NCBI GenBank assembly: GCA_964600785.1
Contig: CAZRKH010000010.1
Location: 1 to 64,000 of the forward strand
Source of the DNA: M30B53 sp964600785
GTDB lineage: Bacteria; Planctomycetota; Planctomycetia; Pirellulales; UBA1268
Direction of reading: 5' to 3'
DNA length: 64,000 nucleotides
Below are positions 1 through 8,111 of the stretch, in pieces. The position numbers and the translations under genes are program-made. The stretch's first letter is position 1, and each line of letters starts with the position of its first letter. Below the pieces are notes generated by a model that made no database searches, was not told where the DNA came from, and saw only the letters and a program-made list of their open reading frames with translations.

Positions 1-245
1 GTGGCTGGCACCTTTTTTTTCGCCCGACTGGGTCGGGGGCTCACCGCGATGCTCCACGCCCCGCTCCGGTCGTCGTCGACCCGCAAGCCAAGGGTCCATA
101 TTCGAGCACCACCGGCCTGCTGAATTGGTTACGATATCGTGTGCGGATGGCGACGACGCCAAGCAGGTTTTCGCCGAGTGTCGCGAACTTGTCAGAGCCG
201 AGCCGCGGCTCACTCCGCCCCGGCCCAGAACAGGAGCAAATCCCC

Positions 246-758
246 GTGCCCGCCCCCCACGAGCCCGCGTCGGCAGGCAGCCCCGCCGAGGGCCTCTTCG
301 GTAGCCGCACCTCGGTCGAACAGGTCGAGGAAGGCCAACAACTCGCGCCCAAGTTTGATGCCGCCGGGTTCATTCCCTGCGTGACCACCGACTACCACTC
401 CGGCGAGGTGCTGATGGTGGCCGTCATGAACCGCGAGGCGCTCGCCAGGACGATCGAGACAGGCGAGGCCCACTATTACAGCCGCTCCCGCCAGACCCTC
501 TGGCACAAGGGAGCCACCAGCGGCCTGGTGCAAAAGGTGGTCGAGATGCGGATCGACGACGACCAGGACTGCGTCTGGCTCCGGGTGGAGGTGGCCGGCG
601 GCGCCAGCTGCCATGTCGGCTACCGCTCCTGCTTCTACCGCAAGGTGCCGGTGGGCGACGAACGGGCCCGCGGCACGAGCCTCGAGTTCCTCGAGCACGA
701 CAAGGCCTTCGATCCCAAGGCCGTATACGGCGACGCCCCCAATCCCACGCAGCTCTAG
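246..758 (+). CDS. hisI: Phosphoribosyl-AMP cyclohydrolase
   Basis: Catalyses ring opening of phosphoribosyl-AMP in histidine biosynthesis, in the cytoplasm. The family signature is clear: an FIPCVTTDYHSGEVLMVAVMN-type opening, then YYSRSRQTLWHKGATSG, a DDDQD metal-binding cluster and CHVGYRSCFYR. The cysteines in the last motif are the expected zinc ligands. There is no HisE domain, so this is the single-function form. The frame is open from an ATG at 141, but the first ~35 residues of that version are Pro/Arg-rich and unlike the family. An AGGAG at 232-236 lies nine bases before the GTG at 246, so I prefer GTG. It is followed after three bases by the pterin synthase gene and then hemB, a probable three-gene operon. 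Confidence 0.93.
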   Translation: MPAPHEPASAGSPAEGLFGSRTSVEQVEEGQQLAPKFDAAGFIPCVTTDYHSGEVLMVAVMNREALARTIETGEAHYYSRSRQTLWHKGATSGLVQKVVEMRIDDDQDCVWLRVEVAGGASCHVGYRSCFYRKVPVGDERARGTSLEFLEHDKAFDPKAVYGDAPNPTQL

Positions 759-761
759 CTT

Positions 762-1319
762 GTGAGTGCACCCATGCTCGACTCCCCCTTCCCCGCTGAC
801 GGCTATGAAGATCCCCGGCCCACGCAGCTGGCGCTCGTGCGACAGCTGAAGTTCTGCGCGGGCCACAGGCTCTACGGCCACGAGAGCAAGTGTGCCTTCT
901 TTCACGGTCACAACTACCGCGTCGATGTCGAGGTTGTGCCGGCGGCCGGCGGTGGTGAGGTCGATGCCGTGGGTCGCGTGATTGATTTCTCGATGATCAA
1001 GAAACGGATGCTCGGCTGGCTCGATGCCAACTGGGACCACGCCTTCCTCGTCTACGCCGAAGATGCGACCGCCCTGGCCGCGGTCCGGACGGTGACGCCG
1101 ACGAAGTACTTCGTGATGCCCTGGAACCCCACGGCTGAAAACATGGCCCGCTACCTGCTCGAGGTGGTCGCTCCGGCGGTGCTCGGCGACCTCGGCGTGA
1201 CCGCCCGTCGGGTGGCCGTGTGGGAAACCGACGAGGCCTGCGCCGTGGCAACCCGCAGCGGTGACATCGAGAGCCCCTGCGAACTCGCCGCAGCCGTCTG
1301 CGTGGACGATCGCCCATGA
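762..1319 (+). CDS. queD: 6-pyruvoyl-tetrahydropterin / 6-carboxytetrahydropterin synthase family protein
   Basis: T-fold enzyme acting on dihydroneopterin triphosphate. In QueD this gives the 6-carboxytetrahydropterin precursor of queuosine. Visible motifs are AGHRLYGHESKC, then HGHNY (zinc-binding histidines, with the catalytic cysteine in C-x3-HGH), WDHAFL, PTAENMA and VWETDEACA with the pterin-binding glutamate. The C-x3-HGH spacing fits QueD better than classic PTPS, but no other queuosine gene is in the window, so the symbol is tentative. The 185-residue length exceeds E. coli QueD (about 120) because of an N-terminal extension and loop insertions. Start is GTG 762; ATG 774 is an alternative. 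Its stop overlaps the hemB start by four bases (ATGA). Confidence 0.8.
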   Translation: MSAPMLDSPFPADGYEDPRPTQLALVRQLKFCAGHRLYGHESKCAFFHGHNYRVDVEVVPAAGGGEVDAVGRVIDFSMIKKRMLGWLDANWDHAFLVYAEDATALAAVRTVTPTKYFVMPWNPTAENMARYLLEVVAPAVLGDLGVTARRVAVWETDEACAVATRSGDIESPCELAAAVCVDDRP

Positions 1320-2344
1320 GCCCCGCGAGCTTCCCCGGCCGCTATCCGGCCAGCCGGCTTCGCCGCACCCGCCGACATGCCTGGCTTCGCAGGCTCGTGG
1401 AGGAAACCCGGCTCACCTCGGGCGACCTGATCTGGCCCTTGTTTGTGCATGAGGCCGAGGGGCCCGTCGAGGTCGGCTCACTGCCGGGGGTTTGGCGGCT
1501 CTCGATCGACGGGGTGGTGGATGCGGCGGCGGAGGCCCGCAGCCTGGGCATTCCCGCGGTGGCGATCTTTCCGGTGGTGCCCGCCGAACGCAAGACGCCC
1601 GATGCCGCGGCCGCGGTCGATGCCGACAACCTCGTCTGCCGCTGCATCCGCGGCATCCGCCAGAAACACGGCGACACGATCGGCATCATTTGCGACGTGG
1701 CCCTCGATCCCTACACCAGCCACGGCCACGACGGGCTGCTCGCCAACGGCGAGGTGCTCAACGACGCGACCGTGGCGGTGCTGGCCCGGCAGGCTGTGGT
1801 GCTCGCCGAGGCCGGCTGCCACGTGGTCGCCCCTTCCGACATGATGGACGGCCGGGTGGGGGCGATCCGCACGGCCCTCGATGAGGCCGGCCGCAGCGAC
1901 GTGGCAATCCTCTCCTACGCCGCCAAGTATGCCTCGGCATTCTACGGCCCCTTCCGCGACGCGGTGGGAAGCGCCGCGGCCCTCGACACCGCGGGTGATC
2001 TCGGCGTGGCCGACAAGAAGACCTACCAGATGAACCCGTCGAACACCGACGAGGCCCTCCGTGAAGTGGCCCTCGACCTCGCGGAAGGTGCCGACATGGT
2101 GATGGTCAAGCCGGCCGGCAGTTCGCTCGACGTGATCCACCGCGTGAAGTCCAGCTTCGGCGTGCCGACCTTCGCCTACCAGGTCAGTGGCGAATACGCG
2201 ATGCTCCAGGCTGCCGCGGCCGCGGGCATGCTCGACCTCGAAGCGGCGATGCTCGAGAGCCTCGTGGCCATCCGCCGGGCCGGGGCCGACGCGGTGCTCT
2301 CCTACTTCGCCCCCGCCGCAGCCCGGCTGCTTGCCGAGGGCTAG
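1316..2344 (+). CDS. hemB: Delta-aminolevulinic acid dehydratase (porphobilinogen synthase)
   Basis: Condenses two 5-aminolevulinate molecules to porphobilinogen in haem synthesis. The 342 residues match the family length. The active-site lysines are in SYAAKYASAFYGPFR and MVKPAGSS, and the substrate-site APSDMMDGRVGAIR block is intact. The metal-binding stretch reads DVALDPYTSHGHDGLL. Aspartates stand where zinc-dependent enzymes carry cysteines, so this is the magnesium / zinc-independent type. Translation is coupled to the upstream gene by an ATGA overlap. A GC-rich hairpin (2360-2394) without a T-run follows the stop. Confidence 0.97.
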   Translation: MSPASFPGRYPASRLRRTRRHAWLRRLVEETRLTSGDLIWPLFVHEAEGPVEVGSLPGVWRLSIDGVVDAAAEARSLGIPAVAIFPVVPAERKTPDAAAAVDADNLVCRCIRGIRQKHGDTIGIICDVALDPYTSHGHDGLLANGEVLNDATVAVLARQAVVLAEAGCHVVAPSDMMDGRVGAIRTALDEAGRSDVAILSYAAKYASAFYGPFRDAVGSAAALDTAGDLGVADKKTYQMNPSNTDEALREVALDLAEGADMVMVKPAGSSLDVIHRVKSSFGVPTFAYQVSGEYAMLQAAAAAGMLDLEAAMLESLVAIRRAGADAVLSYFAPAAARLLAEG

Positions 2345-2608
2345 GAGACCGTCGAATTCGTCCGCCGCCGCAGGATACGTCGCGGCCGGCGGACGGGCCC
2401 TTGGGTAAGTTGGTGAACCTGGCCTCTGCCACGCTTGCCCAGGCTACCAGACGACTTCCCTCAGAGGGGGGTCTCAGCCCGGCTGGAGCCGTCGTTGCGG
2501 CGTTTCAGCCGATGAACGGCCTGTGGCTGTGCCGATTCTAGGGACACGGCGAATTGGGCTGAGTTTACGGCCCCGCCGCTGAACCGAGTTTGAGAGGCCG
2601 CCGACAAC

Positions 2609-4255
2609 GTGACCCGGCGAGAGCGACCGACTGCGCTGCTGATGGACATGGCGTCCATGGCGTCCATGGCGTGCATGGCGTTCATGACGTTCATGGCGAT
2701 CGCCTTGTGCGCCGGCAAAGCCAGCGGTGAGCCACTTCCCCCGCCGGCCCCCGAGCCACCCGCCGTCGGCGAGGATGTCGCCATCGAGCCACCCGAGGGC
2801 GAACCGGTGCTCGCCCCCGATCAGCCGGGCAACATCCGCGATGGCGCTGGAGCCGACTTTGAAGGCGGCCCGGCCGCCGGGGCGGCCCGGGGAGCCGCGG
2901 ACGAGCCGGTGCTCGACCCCAATCAGGTCGGCAACCTGCGTCAACGGCTGCGGGATATCGAGGGCCGCTTCACGGAGTATCCGCTGATTCGCCTCAGCGG
3001 CTTCTTCCAGCTCGATGACGGCCTTTTCAGTCAGACCAACGCCAGCCGCGAACGCTACGGCGACATCCAGGACGGCGTCGGCTTCCGCCGGGCACGACTC
3101 CAGGCGATCGGTGAACTGACGGAGTTCATGGCCTATACGATCGAGGTCGACTTTGCCCAGGCGGGCCGGCCAAGCCTGCTCGATGTGTGGGGCGAGATCG
3201 ATGAAATCCCCTGGATCGGCACGATCCGTATCGGGCAGTTTCGCATGCCCGGGCTGATGGACTCCTGGACGAGCGTGCGGCACCTCGACTTCCTCGAGCG
3301 GTCGGCGGCCTTCCAGGCAACCCACCCCTTCCGCCGCGTCGGCATCATGGGCTATGCGATGGCCGAGGACGAACGCACCGCCTGGGCCTACGCCGTCTAC
3401 ACGACCGGCCTGACCTATTGGGACGGCACGAACACGATCTATCGCACCTTCGGTGACAATCGCTACGGCACCCAGATTGGCGACAACGGAGGGGTCTCCT
3501 TCTCATCGCGGATTACCCACCTGCTGTACTACGACGAGCTCTCCGGCGGCCGCCACCTGCTGCACGTCGGCGGAGGCTATCTCTACAGCCAGCTCGGCGG
3601 CGAGGGCGACCAGCTGGCCAACGCCAAGGCCTACAACTCCAAGACGTTTCCCGAATTTTTCGTGGGAGATATCAGCGGGGGCGGCCTGACAGCCGCGGGC
3701 ACCCCGGTGGTGATCGATGCCGGGCAGATTCTCTCGAACGACTTTTCGCTCTACCACGTCGAGCTGGCCGGCAACCGGGGCCCTTTCCACTTCCAGTCGG
3801 AGCTGATGCTCGAAACGATCAACCAGCAGAACGGGCCCACGATGCTGCTGCCGGCGGCCTATGCCCAGTGCGGCGTGTTCCTCACCGGCGAGACACCCGG
3901 CTACCTCAAGGAGGCGGGCGTTTTCGACTACAACGTCGTGCCGCATACGCCGTTTTTCGGCACCGGCCGCCGCGGCCGGCTGCGGGGCTGGGGCGCCTGG
4001 GAGTTGGCCTTCCGCTGGAGCTACGTCGACATGTCGCTGACAAACGTCAATCCGGCCAACCAGCTCCTGAACCTGCCCGGCCCCCCGCCCTTCCCCAACT
4101 ACGGCGTGCTCAACGAATCGACCGTGGCGGTGAACTGGTGGTGGAACCGCAACACCCGGCTGCAGTTCAACTGGATCCACAGCATGCCCAACCTGGTCGG
4201 CTTCGGCCTGGCCCCCTTCGATATCTTTGGAACCCGTTTCCAGGTGGAGTTTTGA
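2609..4255 (+). CDS. Phosphate-selective porin O/P-like outer membrane protein
   Basis: Predicted outer-membrane beta-barrel (548 residues from GTG 2609). After a Met-Ala-rich signal sequence and a Pro/Gly-rich linker with two similar motifs (APDQPGNIR and DPNQVGNLRQRL), the barrel begins near residue 128 with IRLSGFFQLDDGLFSQ. It continues with RRARLQAIGELTEFMAYTIEVDF-like alternating strands, typical of OprO/OprP-related proteins in planctomycetes. The protein ends in an aromatic/hydrophobic strand (FQVEF), as barrels usually do. Substrate is unknown; phosphate selectivity is not implied by family membership. ATG 2642 is an alternative start. The stop overlaps the start of the cysteine-rich gene (TGATG), so the two are translationally coupled. 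Confidence 0.82.
   Translation: MTRRERPTALLMDMASMASMACMAFMTFMAIALCAGKASGEPLPPPAPEPPAVGEDVAIEPPEGEPVLAPDQPGNIRDGAGADFEGGPAAGAARGAADEPVLDPNQVGNLRQRLRDIEGRFTEYPLIRLSGFFQLDDGLFSQTNASRERYGDIQDGVGFRRARLQAIGELTEFMAYTIEVDFAQAGRPSLLDVWGEIDEIPWIGTIRIGQFRMPGLMDSWTSVRHLDFLERSAAFQATHPFRRVGIMGYAMAEDERTAWAYAVYTTGLTYWDGTNTIYRTFGDNRYGTQIGDNGGVSFSSRITHLLYYDELSGGRHLLHVGGGYLYSQLGGEGDQLANAKAYNSKTFPEFFVGDISGGGLTAAGTPVVIDAGQILSNDFSLYHVELAGNRGPFHFQSELMLETINQQNGPTMLLPAAYAQCGVFLTGETPGYLKEAGVFDYNVVPHTPFFGTGRRGRLRGWGAWELAFRWSYVDMSLTNVNPANQLLNLPGPPPFPNYGVLNESTVAVNWWWNRNTRLQFNWIHSMPNLVGFGLAPFDIFGTRFQVEF
2648..2701 (+). repeat. Six tandem 9-bp units inside the porin signal peptide
   Basis: Six consecutive nonamers of the form ATG-GCG-TNC (one with ACG, the last ending ATC) encode Met-Ala/Thr-X six times in the hydrophobic part of the porin signal sequence. 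Every unit starts with an in-frame ATG. Gain or loss of a unit would change the peptide by three residues without a frameshift. Confidence 0.9.
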
Positions 4256-4839
4256 TGATGAGACGATATCCCCGCCCGCACGACAGCACGGGGCATCCGC
4301 CACTGGCTACCCTGATGACGGCCGGTTGCCTGGCTGCCGGACTCGCCGGATTTTCCCTGGCCGACTGGCCGCTCTTCCAGCCGGTGCAGCCGACCCCAAA
4401 GGCACGCCGTGCCGACGAGCAGCCCGACGCCGAAAAGAAGCCACCCCGCGATGGCCGCTGCGATCGCTGTGGGAGCTGCCGTGATGTCCGCAGCGTCTGT
4501 CTGCCGGTGGAAGTCGAGCGGGAGAAGGTGAAGATCTGCTGGAGCTACGAGCGGGAGGAGGTCTGTATTCCCGGGCCGAGCAAGTATTGCGGCAAGACCT
4601 GCGAGCGCGACGAGTGTGGCTGCTGGTGGCGGGAAATCTGGAAACCGACCTGTGCCCGCGTGATCCCCAAGCATGTGCCGGTCAGGCGGGAGGTGGTTCG
4701 CAAGCTGCCGGGTATCGAATGGCAGACCCGCGAGCGATGCTGTCGCTGTCGAAAGCTCCCGGAGCCGCCCCTCAAGCCCCCTTCGGACGGAACGCCACCA
4801 GCCGCTGGGGATCGGTCTCCAGCCGCGGCGGCGAACTGA
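4255..4839 (+). CDS. Cysteine-rich exported protein coupled to porin
   Basis: 194 residues, start ATG 4255 overlapping the porin stop. Residues ~12-40 form a hydrophobic signal or anchor segment with a GCLAAGLAGFSL core. The mature part holds 14 cysteines in about 110 residues (CDRCGSC, VCLPVEVEREKVKICW, EEVCIPGPSKYCGKTC, DECGCWW, CCRC), interspersed with charged residues, and ends in a Pro/Ala-rich tail. I do not recognise a named family, although CIPGPSK-type cysteine-rich exported proteins occur in planctomycetes. The cysteines could form disulfides outside the cytoplasm or bind metal. Coupling to the porin suggests an envelope role. The last 68 bases overlap the 3' end of mogA on the other strand. 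Confidence 0.7.
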   Translation: MMRRYPRPHDSTGHPPLATLMTAGCLAAGLAGFSLADWPLFQPVQPTPKARRADEQPDAEKKPPRDGRCDRCGSCRDVRSVCLPVEVEREKVKICWSYEREEVCIPGPSKYCGKTCERDECGCWWREIWKPTCARVIPKHVPVRREVVRKLPGIEWQTRERCCRCRKLPEPPLKPPSDGTPPAAGDRSPAAAAN

Positions 4840-5365
4840 GACCGGCCTGCACGAGGTCGATTGCATAGGGGATCGCCGGGAAGACCGCATCGAGGCATTC
4901 GCGGATGCTCTTCGGCCGGCCGGGGAGGTTGACCACAAGCGCGTGGCCGCAGATACCGGCGGTCTGCCGCGAGAGGATCGCGGTGGGAACATACGTCAGC
5001 GAGACCTGACGCATCAGTTCGCCGAAGCCCGGCAGCATTTTGTCACAGACCTCTTCGGTCGCTTCCGGGGTGATGTCGCGGGCCGCCGGACCGGTGCCAC
5101 CGGTGGTCACCACCAGGCAGCAGCCCAGCCCTGCCATCTCGCGGATCGCCCCGGCGACCAGCTCATACTCATCCGGCACAACTCGCGACACCGCATCCCA
5201 GGGAGAGACGAGCACCTCACCGAGGTAGGCCAGGATCGCCGGGCCGCCTTCGTCGGCATACTCGCCGCGGCTCGCCCGGTCCGAGACGGTCAGAATCCCG
5301 ATTTTTGCGGAGACCACATCGGCTTTTTTGGATGGCTGTGATGTCACCGATGCATTGTCGCCCAT
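4772..5365 (-). CDS. mogA: Molybdopterin adenylyltransferase (MogA/MoaB family)
   Basis: Adenylates molybdopterin before molybdate insertion. It opens with IGILTVSDRASRGEYADEGG. The nucleotide-binding TTGGTGPAARDITPEAT motif follows, then MPGFGELMRQVSL, SRQTAGICGHALVVNLPGRP and a C-terminal helix, in the MogA order. Length 197 is normal for MogA. MogA and MoaB cannot be firmly separated from sequence alone. The start at 5365 leaves about 20 residues before the domain. The gene is convergent with the cysteine-rich gene and overlaps its end by 68 bases. mobA lies at 58.3 kb, so molybdenum cofactor genes are dispersed here. Confidence 0.9.
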   Translation of the reverse strand: MGDNASVTSQPSKKADVVSAKIGILTVSDRASRGEYADEGGPAILAYLGEVLVSPWDAVSRVVPDEYELVAGAIREMAGLGCCLVVTTGGTGPAARDITPEATEEVCDKMLPGFGELMRQVSLTYVPTAILSRQTAGICGHALVVNLPGRPKSIRECLDAVFPAIPYAIDLVQAGLSSPPRLETDPQRLVAFRPKGA

Positions 5366-5419
5366 TCAGGGAAAAGTGCGAGGGCGGTGAATCTTCGGGC
5401 TCCGGTCGCAACGACGGCA

Positions 5420-6373
5420 TCATCGTGACGATTCCGGAGTGACCGGGAGCACGAGATCGGCGATCACCGGGGCGTGGTCGGAAAAGCGGGCGGTGGTGTC
5501 ATCGTCAAGCACGCGGCACCCGCGGAGGGCCGGCCCGAGATTTTCGCTGACGAAGATGTAGTCGAGTCGCCGAGGCGGGCCGTGGTCGGCGGTAGCGACA
5601 AGCGCGGTGGGAAAGGTCGGTCCCAATCCGTCAGCTCCGCGAAACCTGACGGCGGCATCGAGAAAACCGAGATCGAGAACGGTCTGGATTCCACCGTAGT
5701 CGATCTGGCCGTCGTGGAGGTTGCGGTCGCCGGCAATCCGCTCGTCGAGACGCTTGAAAAAAGGCACGAGGCCCGGACTCGAGCCGTAGGCTTCGCGGTC
5801 GGCGGGTGAGAAGCCGTTGAAATCGCCAGCCAGCACGACCCGCGGATCAGGCCGGCCAAGCGATGCGATGTCTTCGCCGATCCGTTTCGCCTCGTCGATG
5901 CGGGCCTGCCAATTCGAGGGATGCAAGTGCACCGCGTAGACGGTCAGCCCCGCGGCGTCGGCCCGCAGCACCGCGCGATGGAAACCCTGCTCGAGGCTCG
6001 CCACCCTTTCCAGCGGCCAGCGGGAAGTGAGCCCGACTGGGAAACGGGCGTCGTTGTGCAAGGCGGAGTGTGCATGGCCCCAGCTTGCCGCGTCGGCCTC
6101 GAGCTGTGCCGGTGTGTAGCCGCTGAGTTCCTGCAGGGCGACGATGTCGGGCCGCTGGGAGGCGACCCAATCCCGCCAGGCTGACTTGGCCTCGGGAGAC
6201 ACATTCTTGAATCCAACATAGACGTTGTGCGTCAGGATCCGCAGCGGGGTCTCCTCGCCCCGGGCCGTCCTGCTGCCGACGAATAACGGGCTGGCCACAA
6301 TCAACAGGACGGCAGCGAAACTGCCTGTGCGAGCAACTGTGCGAGCGACGACGCGGCTGATGATCGATCTCAT
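5420..6373 (-). CDS. Exported endonuclease/exonuclease/phosphatase-family protein
   Basis: Metal-dependent phosphodiesterase or phosphatase fold. From ATG 6373 the protein begins with a signal peptide (basic start, then FAAVLLIVASPLFVG, cleavage near GSRTARG). The domain starts at LRILTHNVYVG and has the motif series IVALQELSG (catalytic Glu), YAVHLHPSNW, VVLAGDFNGF (Asp/Asn pair), LDYIFVS and FSDHAPVIADLVL (catalytic His). All are intact. The substrate cannot be deduced; nucleic acid, phospholipid or inositol phosphate are all possible. The frame is open to 6400, but the extra nine residues precede the natural signal sequence. It lies 38 bases after the PEP-CTERM gene on the same strand and may be cotranscribed with it. 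Confidence 0.82.
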   Translation of the reverse strand: MRSIISRVVARTVARTGSFAAVLLIVASPLFVGSRTARGEETPLRILTHNVYVGFKNVSPEAKSAWRDWVASQRPDIVALQELSGYTPAQLEADAASWGHAHSALHNDARFPVGLTSRWPLERVASLEQGFHRAVLRADAAGLTVYAVHLHPSNWQARIDEAKRIGEDIASLGRPDPRVVLAGDFNGFSPADREAYGSSPGLVPFFKRLDERIAGDRNLHDGQIDYGGIQTVLDLGFLDAAVRFRGADGLGPTFPTALVATADHGPPRRLDYIFVSENLGPALRGCRVLDDDTTARFSDHAPVIADLVLPVTPESSR

Positions 6374-6411
6374 ACCGATCCAAGCACCCACAGGAACCAC
6401 TGCGGTCGGCC

Positions 6412-7347
6412 TTATCCTCGCTGCAAGCCGGCCGCCTTGTGACGGCTGCCGCGGGCGATGGCAACGACGGCCGCGCCACAGGCGACAATCACGAATGACG
6501 ACGGCTCAGGCACGGCGTACGTCACGCTCACGTTGTCGATCGCGAATGCATCCAGACGGCCGTCTGTCGAAATGAATGCGAGCGTGTCGAAGCCGGAGAG
6601 TGCCGAAGCAGAGTCGATGAATTGGGCCGTCGAGCCGGCGAGCGTCGCTGTGATCTGAGTCTCAGTTGACGAGAGCCGCTCGAGCGTGAGCGAACCGGTG
6701 ACGGAAAATGATTGGCCGGCTGCAAGATTCGGGGCCAGGACCCCGCTGAGGTTCTGCACGCCGTTGGTCAGCCGTTGCTGTCCGGAGGGACGCTCGCCGA
6801 TCCGGAATCGAGAAGAATGCCCGCCGGTGAGCGGCGTTCGCAGGCCGTATCCCGTGTAATTTTTGTATGTAGCGACATCGAATCCGAGGCCGTCGGTCGA
6901 AATGCGGGAGCCTGCCGAATCGTAAAACCAAACCTGAAAGGCATCGTCGCCGTTGACACCCGGATTGGGTCCGAGAAGCGTGTAGTTCACGCTTAACGTG
7001 CTCCCAATGGCGTCAAGACTCAGTCGTTCACCCGCAGGCGTCAGGTAGGTCAACACACCGGAAGTGTTGCTGTTGGCATTATCGTCGGCAGTGACCGCAA
7101 GGCTGCCCGAGGAAACGGCAGCATCTTCGGTGTCACCGGCCGATATCCATGCTGCCGATGACGGGAAGGAAGCCGTCGCACGCTCGCCGTCATCAAAACT
7201 GTCACTCAACAGCGTTGCCGCATCACTCGCAGTCGCCATGTGCGTTACGCTCACCAACGCCCAGAGCGAGAGCCACCAAACAGGCCGCCGCCCCGCACTG
7301 AGCCGATGCGATCTTCGACGAGCACGGGTATTAGGAAGGGAATGCAT
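6412..7347 (-). CDS. PEP-CTERM sorted exported protein
   Basis: Start ATG 7347 gives about 311 residues. A basic, Arg-rich N-terminus is followed by a hydrophobic segment around WWLSLWALVSVTHMATA, a secretion signal. The body is Ser/Thr/Gly-rich and beta-prone. The C-terminus has VPEPSS, a hydrophobic helix (FVIVACGAAVVAIA) and the basic end RGSRHKAAG, the complete PEP-CTERM sorting tripartite signal. Function of the body is unknown; it may be a lectin- or laminin-like fold. No exosortase is in this window. Confidence 0.75.
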   Translation of the reverse strand: MHSLPNTRARRRSHRLSAGRRPVWWLSLWALVSVTHMATASDAATLLSDSFDDGERATASFPSSAAWISAGDTEDAAVSSGSLAVTADDNANSNTSGVLTYLTPAGERLSLDAIGSTLSVNYTLLGPNPGVNGDDAFQVWFYDSAGSRISTDGLGFDVATYKNYTGYGLRTPLTGGHSSRFRIGERPSGQQRLTNGVQNLSGVLAPNLAAGQSFSVTGSLTLERLSSTETQITATLAGSTAQFIDSASALSGFDTLAFISTDGRLDAFAIDNVSVTYAVPEPSSFVIVACGAAVVAIARGSRHKAAGLQRG

Positions 7348-7490
7348 GACTTCAAGTCCCGGATTCCTGACCATTGAGCACATTACGACAGCGAACAGAG
7401 TAACCACCGCCGGTGAGTTTTCCGTCAGTGAATTGTGAGATCTTTGCAAGGAGGCTCTTGCTGTCACACATCACGTGTAGACCGGTGTTT

Positions 7491-8111
7491 TCAGGGCAGA
7501 ATCCAGCGAAACCGCGAGCTGCCCGGCTCATCAGAACCCGTTGAATCGGATCGCTCCGGCACGAGAGTGCCGAGCAGGCAGGGGGACGGAGCCTTCCAGC
7601 TGGCCAGTTCATCGCCGGGCAGCGGGTCGAATGCCAGGCACCGTGGCCAGCCCTCGAGCGACCGCGGCCTGGGCGGCAGACCCACGAGCGAGACCACCAG
7701 TGGCTCTCCGGCCAAGAGTCGCACCTCGCGAACCAACGCATCCGCATCCCAGGCAATGCGGCCAAACTTTACCGGGGCCGCGACTTCAATAACCGGCGGA
7801 CCGAAGCCCGGCCACGCCTCGCGAAAACCTGCCACTCGGCAGCGGGTGATGAAGGTGTCGGGGCCCCGCAGCAGCACCACCGTCTCGGCGTCGCCGACCT
7901 CCTTGGCCCGCTTTGCAAGCAGCCGCCCGGCTTCGAAATGCAGATCCTTCTGCGCCATGATCAGCGGATGGGCGGGCCCGGGCATCATCCAGATGATCAC
8001 CGCGATCGTGGCGATCAACGCCGCGGCCAGGCCCGCCAGGCTCTGCCAGTGTGTCGAGCCGCTGCGGACGCCGCGGCCGTGCCAATCTGACGAGAAGAGG
8101 CAGGCGGCCAT
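7491..8111 (-). CDS. Hypothetical single-pass membrane protein
   Basis: I do not recognise the family. From ATG 8111 it is 206 residues, with one strong membrane segment around residues 22-42 (LAGLAAALIATIAVIIWMM). The soluble domain carries DAETVVLLRGPDTFITRCRV and ends in a Ser/Gly-rich tail. Its start codon overlaps the stop of the pseudopilin gene by one base (TGATG), so it is translationally coupled. The open frame continues to 8213 but would then overlap the upstream gene. Being third in the GH9 operon suggests a role with the pseudopilin. Confidence 0.6.
   Translation of the reverse strand: MAACLFSSDWHGRGVRSGSTHWQSLAGLAAALIATIAVIIWMMPGPAHPLIMAQKDLHFEAGRLLAKRAKEVGDAETVVLLRGPDTFITRCRVAGFREAWPGFGPPVIEVAAPVKFGRIAWDADALVREVRLLAGEPLVVSLVGLPPRPRSLEGWPRCLAFDPLPGDELASWKAPSPCLLGTLVPERSDSTGSDEPGSSRFRWILP

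Noticed and set aside
23..37. Terminator at the left edge
   Set aside because: A small CCCGAC/GTCGGG stem exists, but the T-run lies before it on the plus strand and it has only A residues after it on the minus strand.
2360..2394. Terminator after hemB
   Set aside because: The inverted arms are GC-rich, but no T-run follows, so it is only a weak hairpin.
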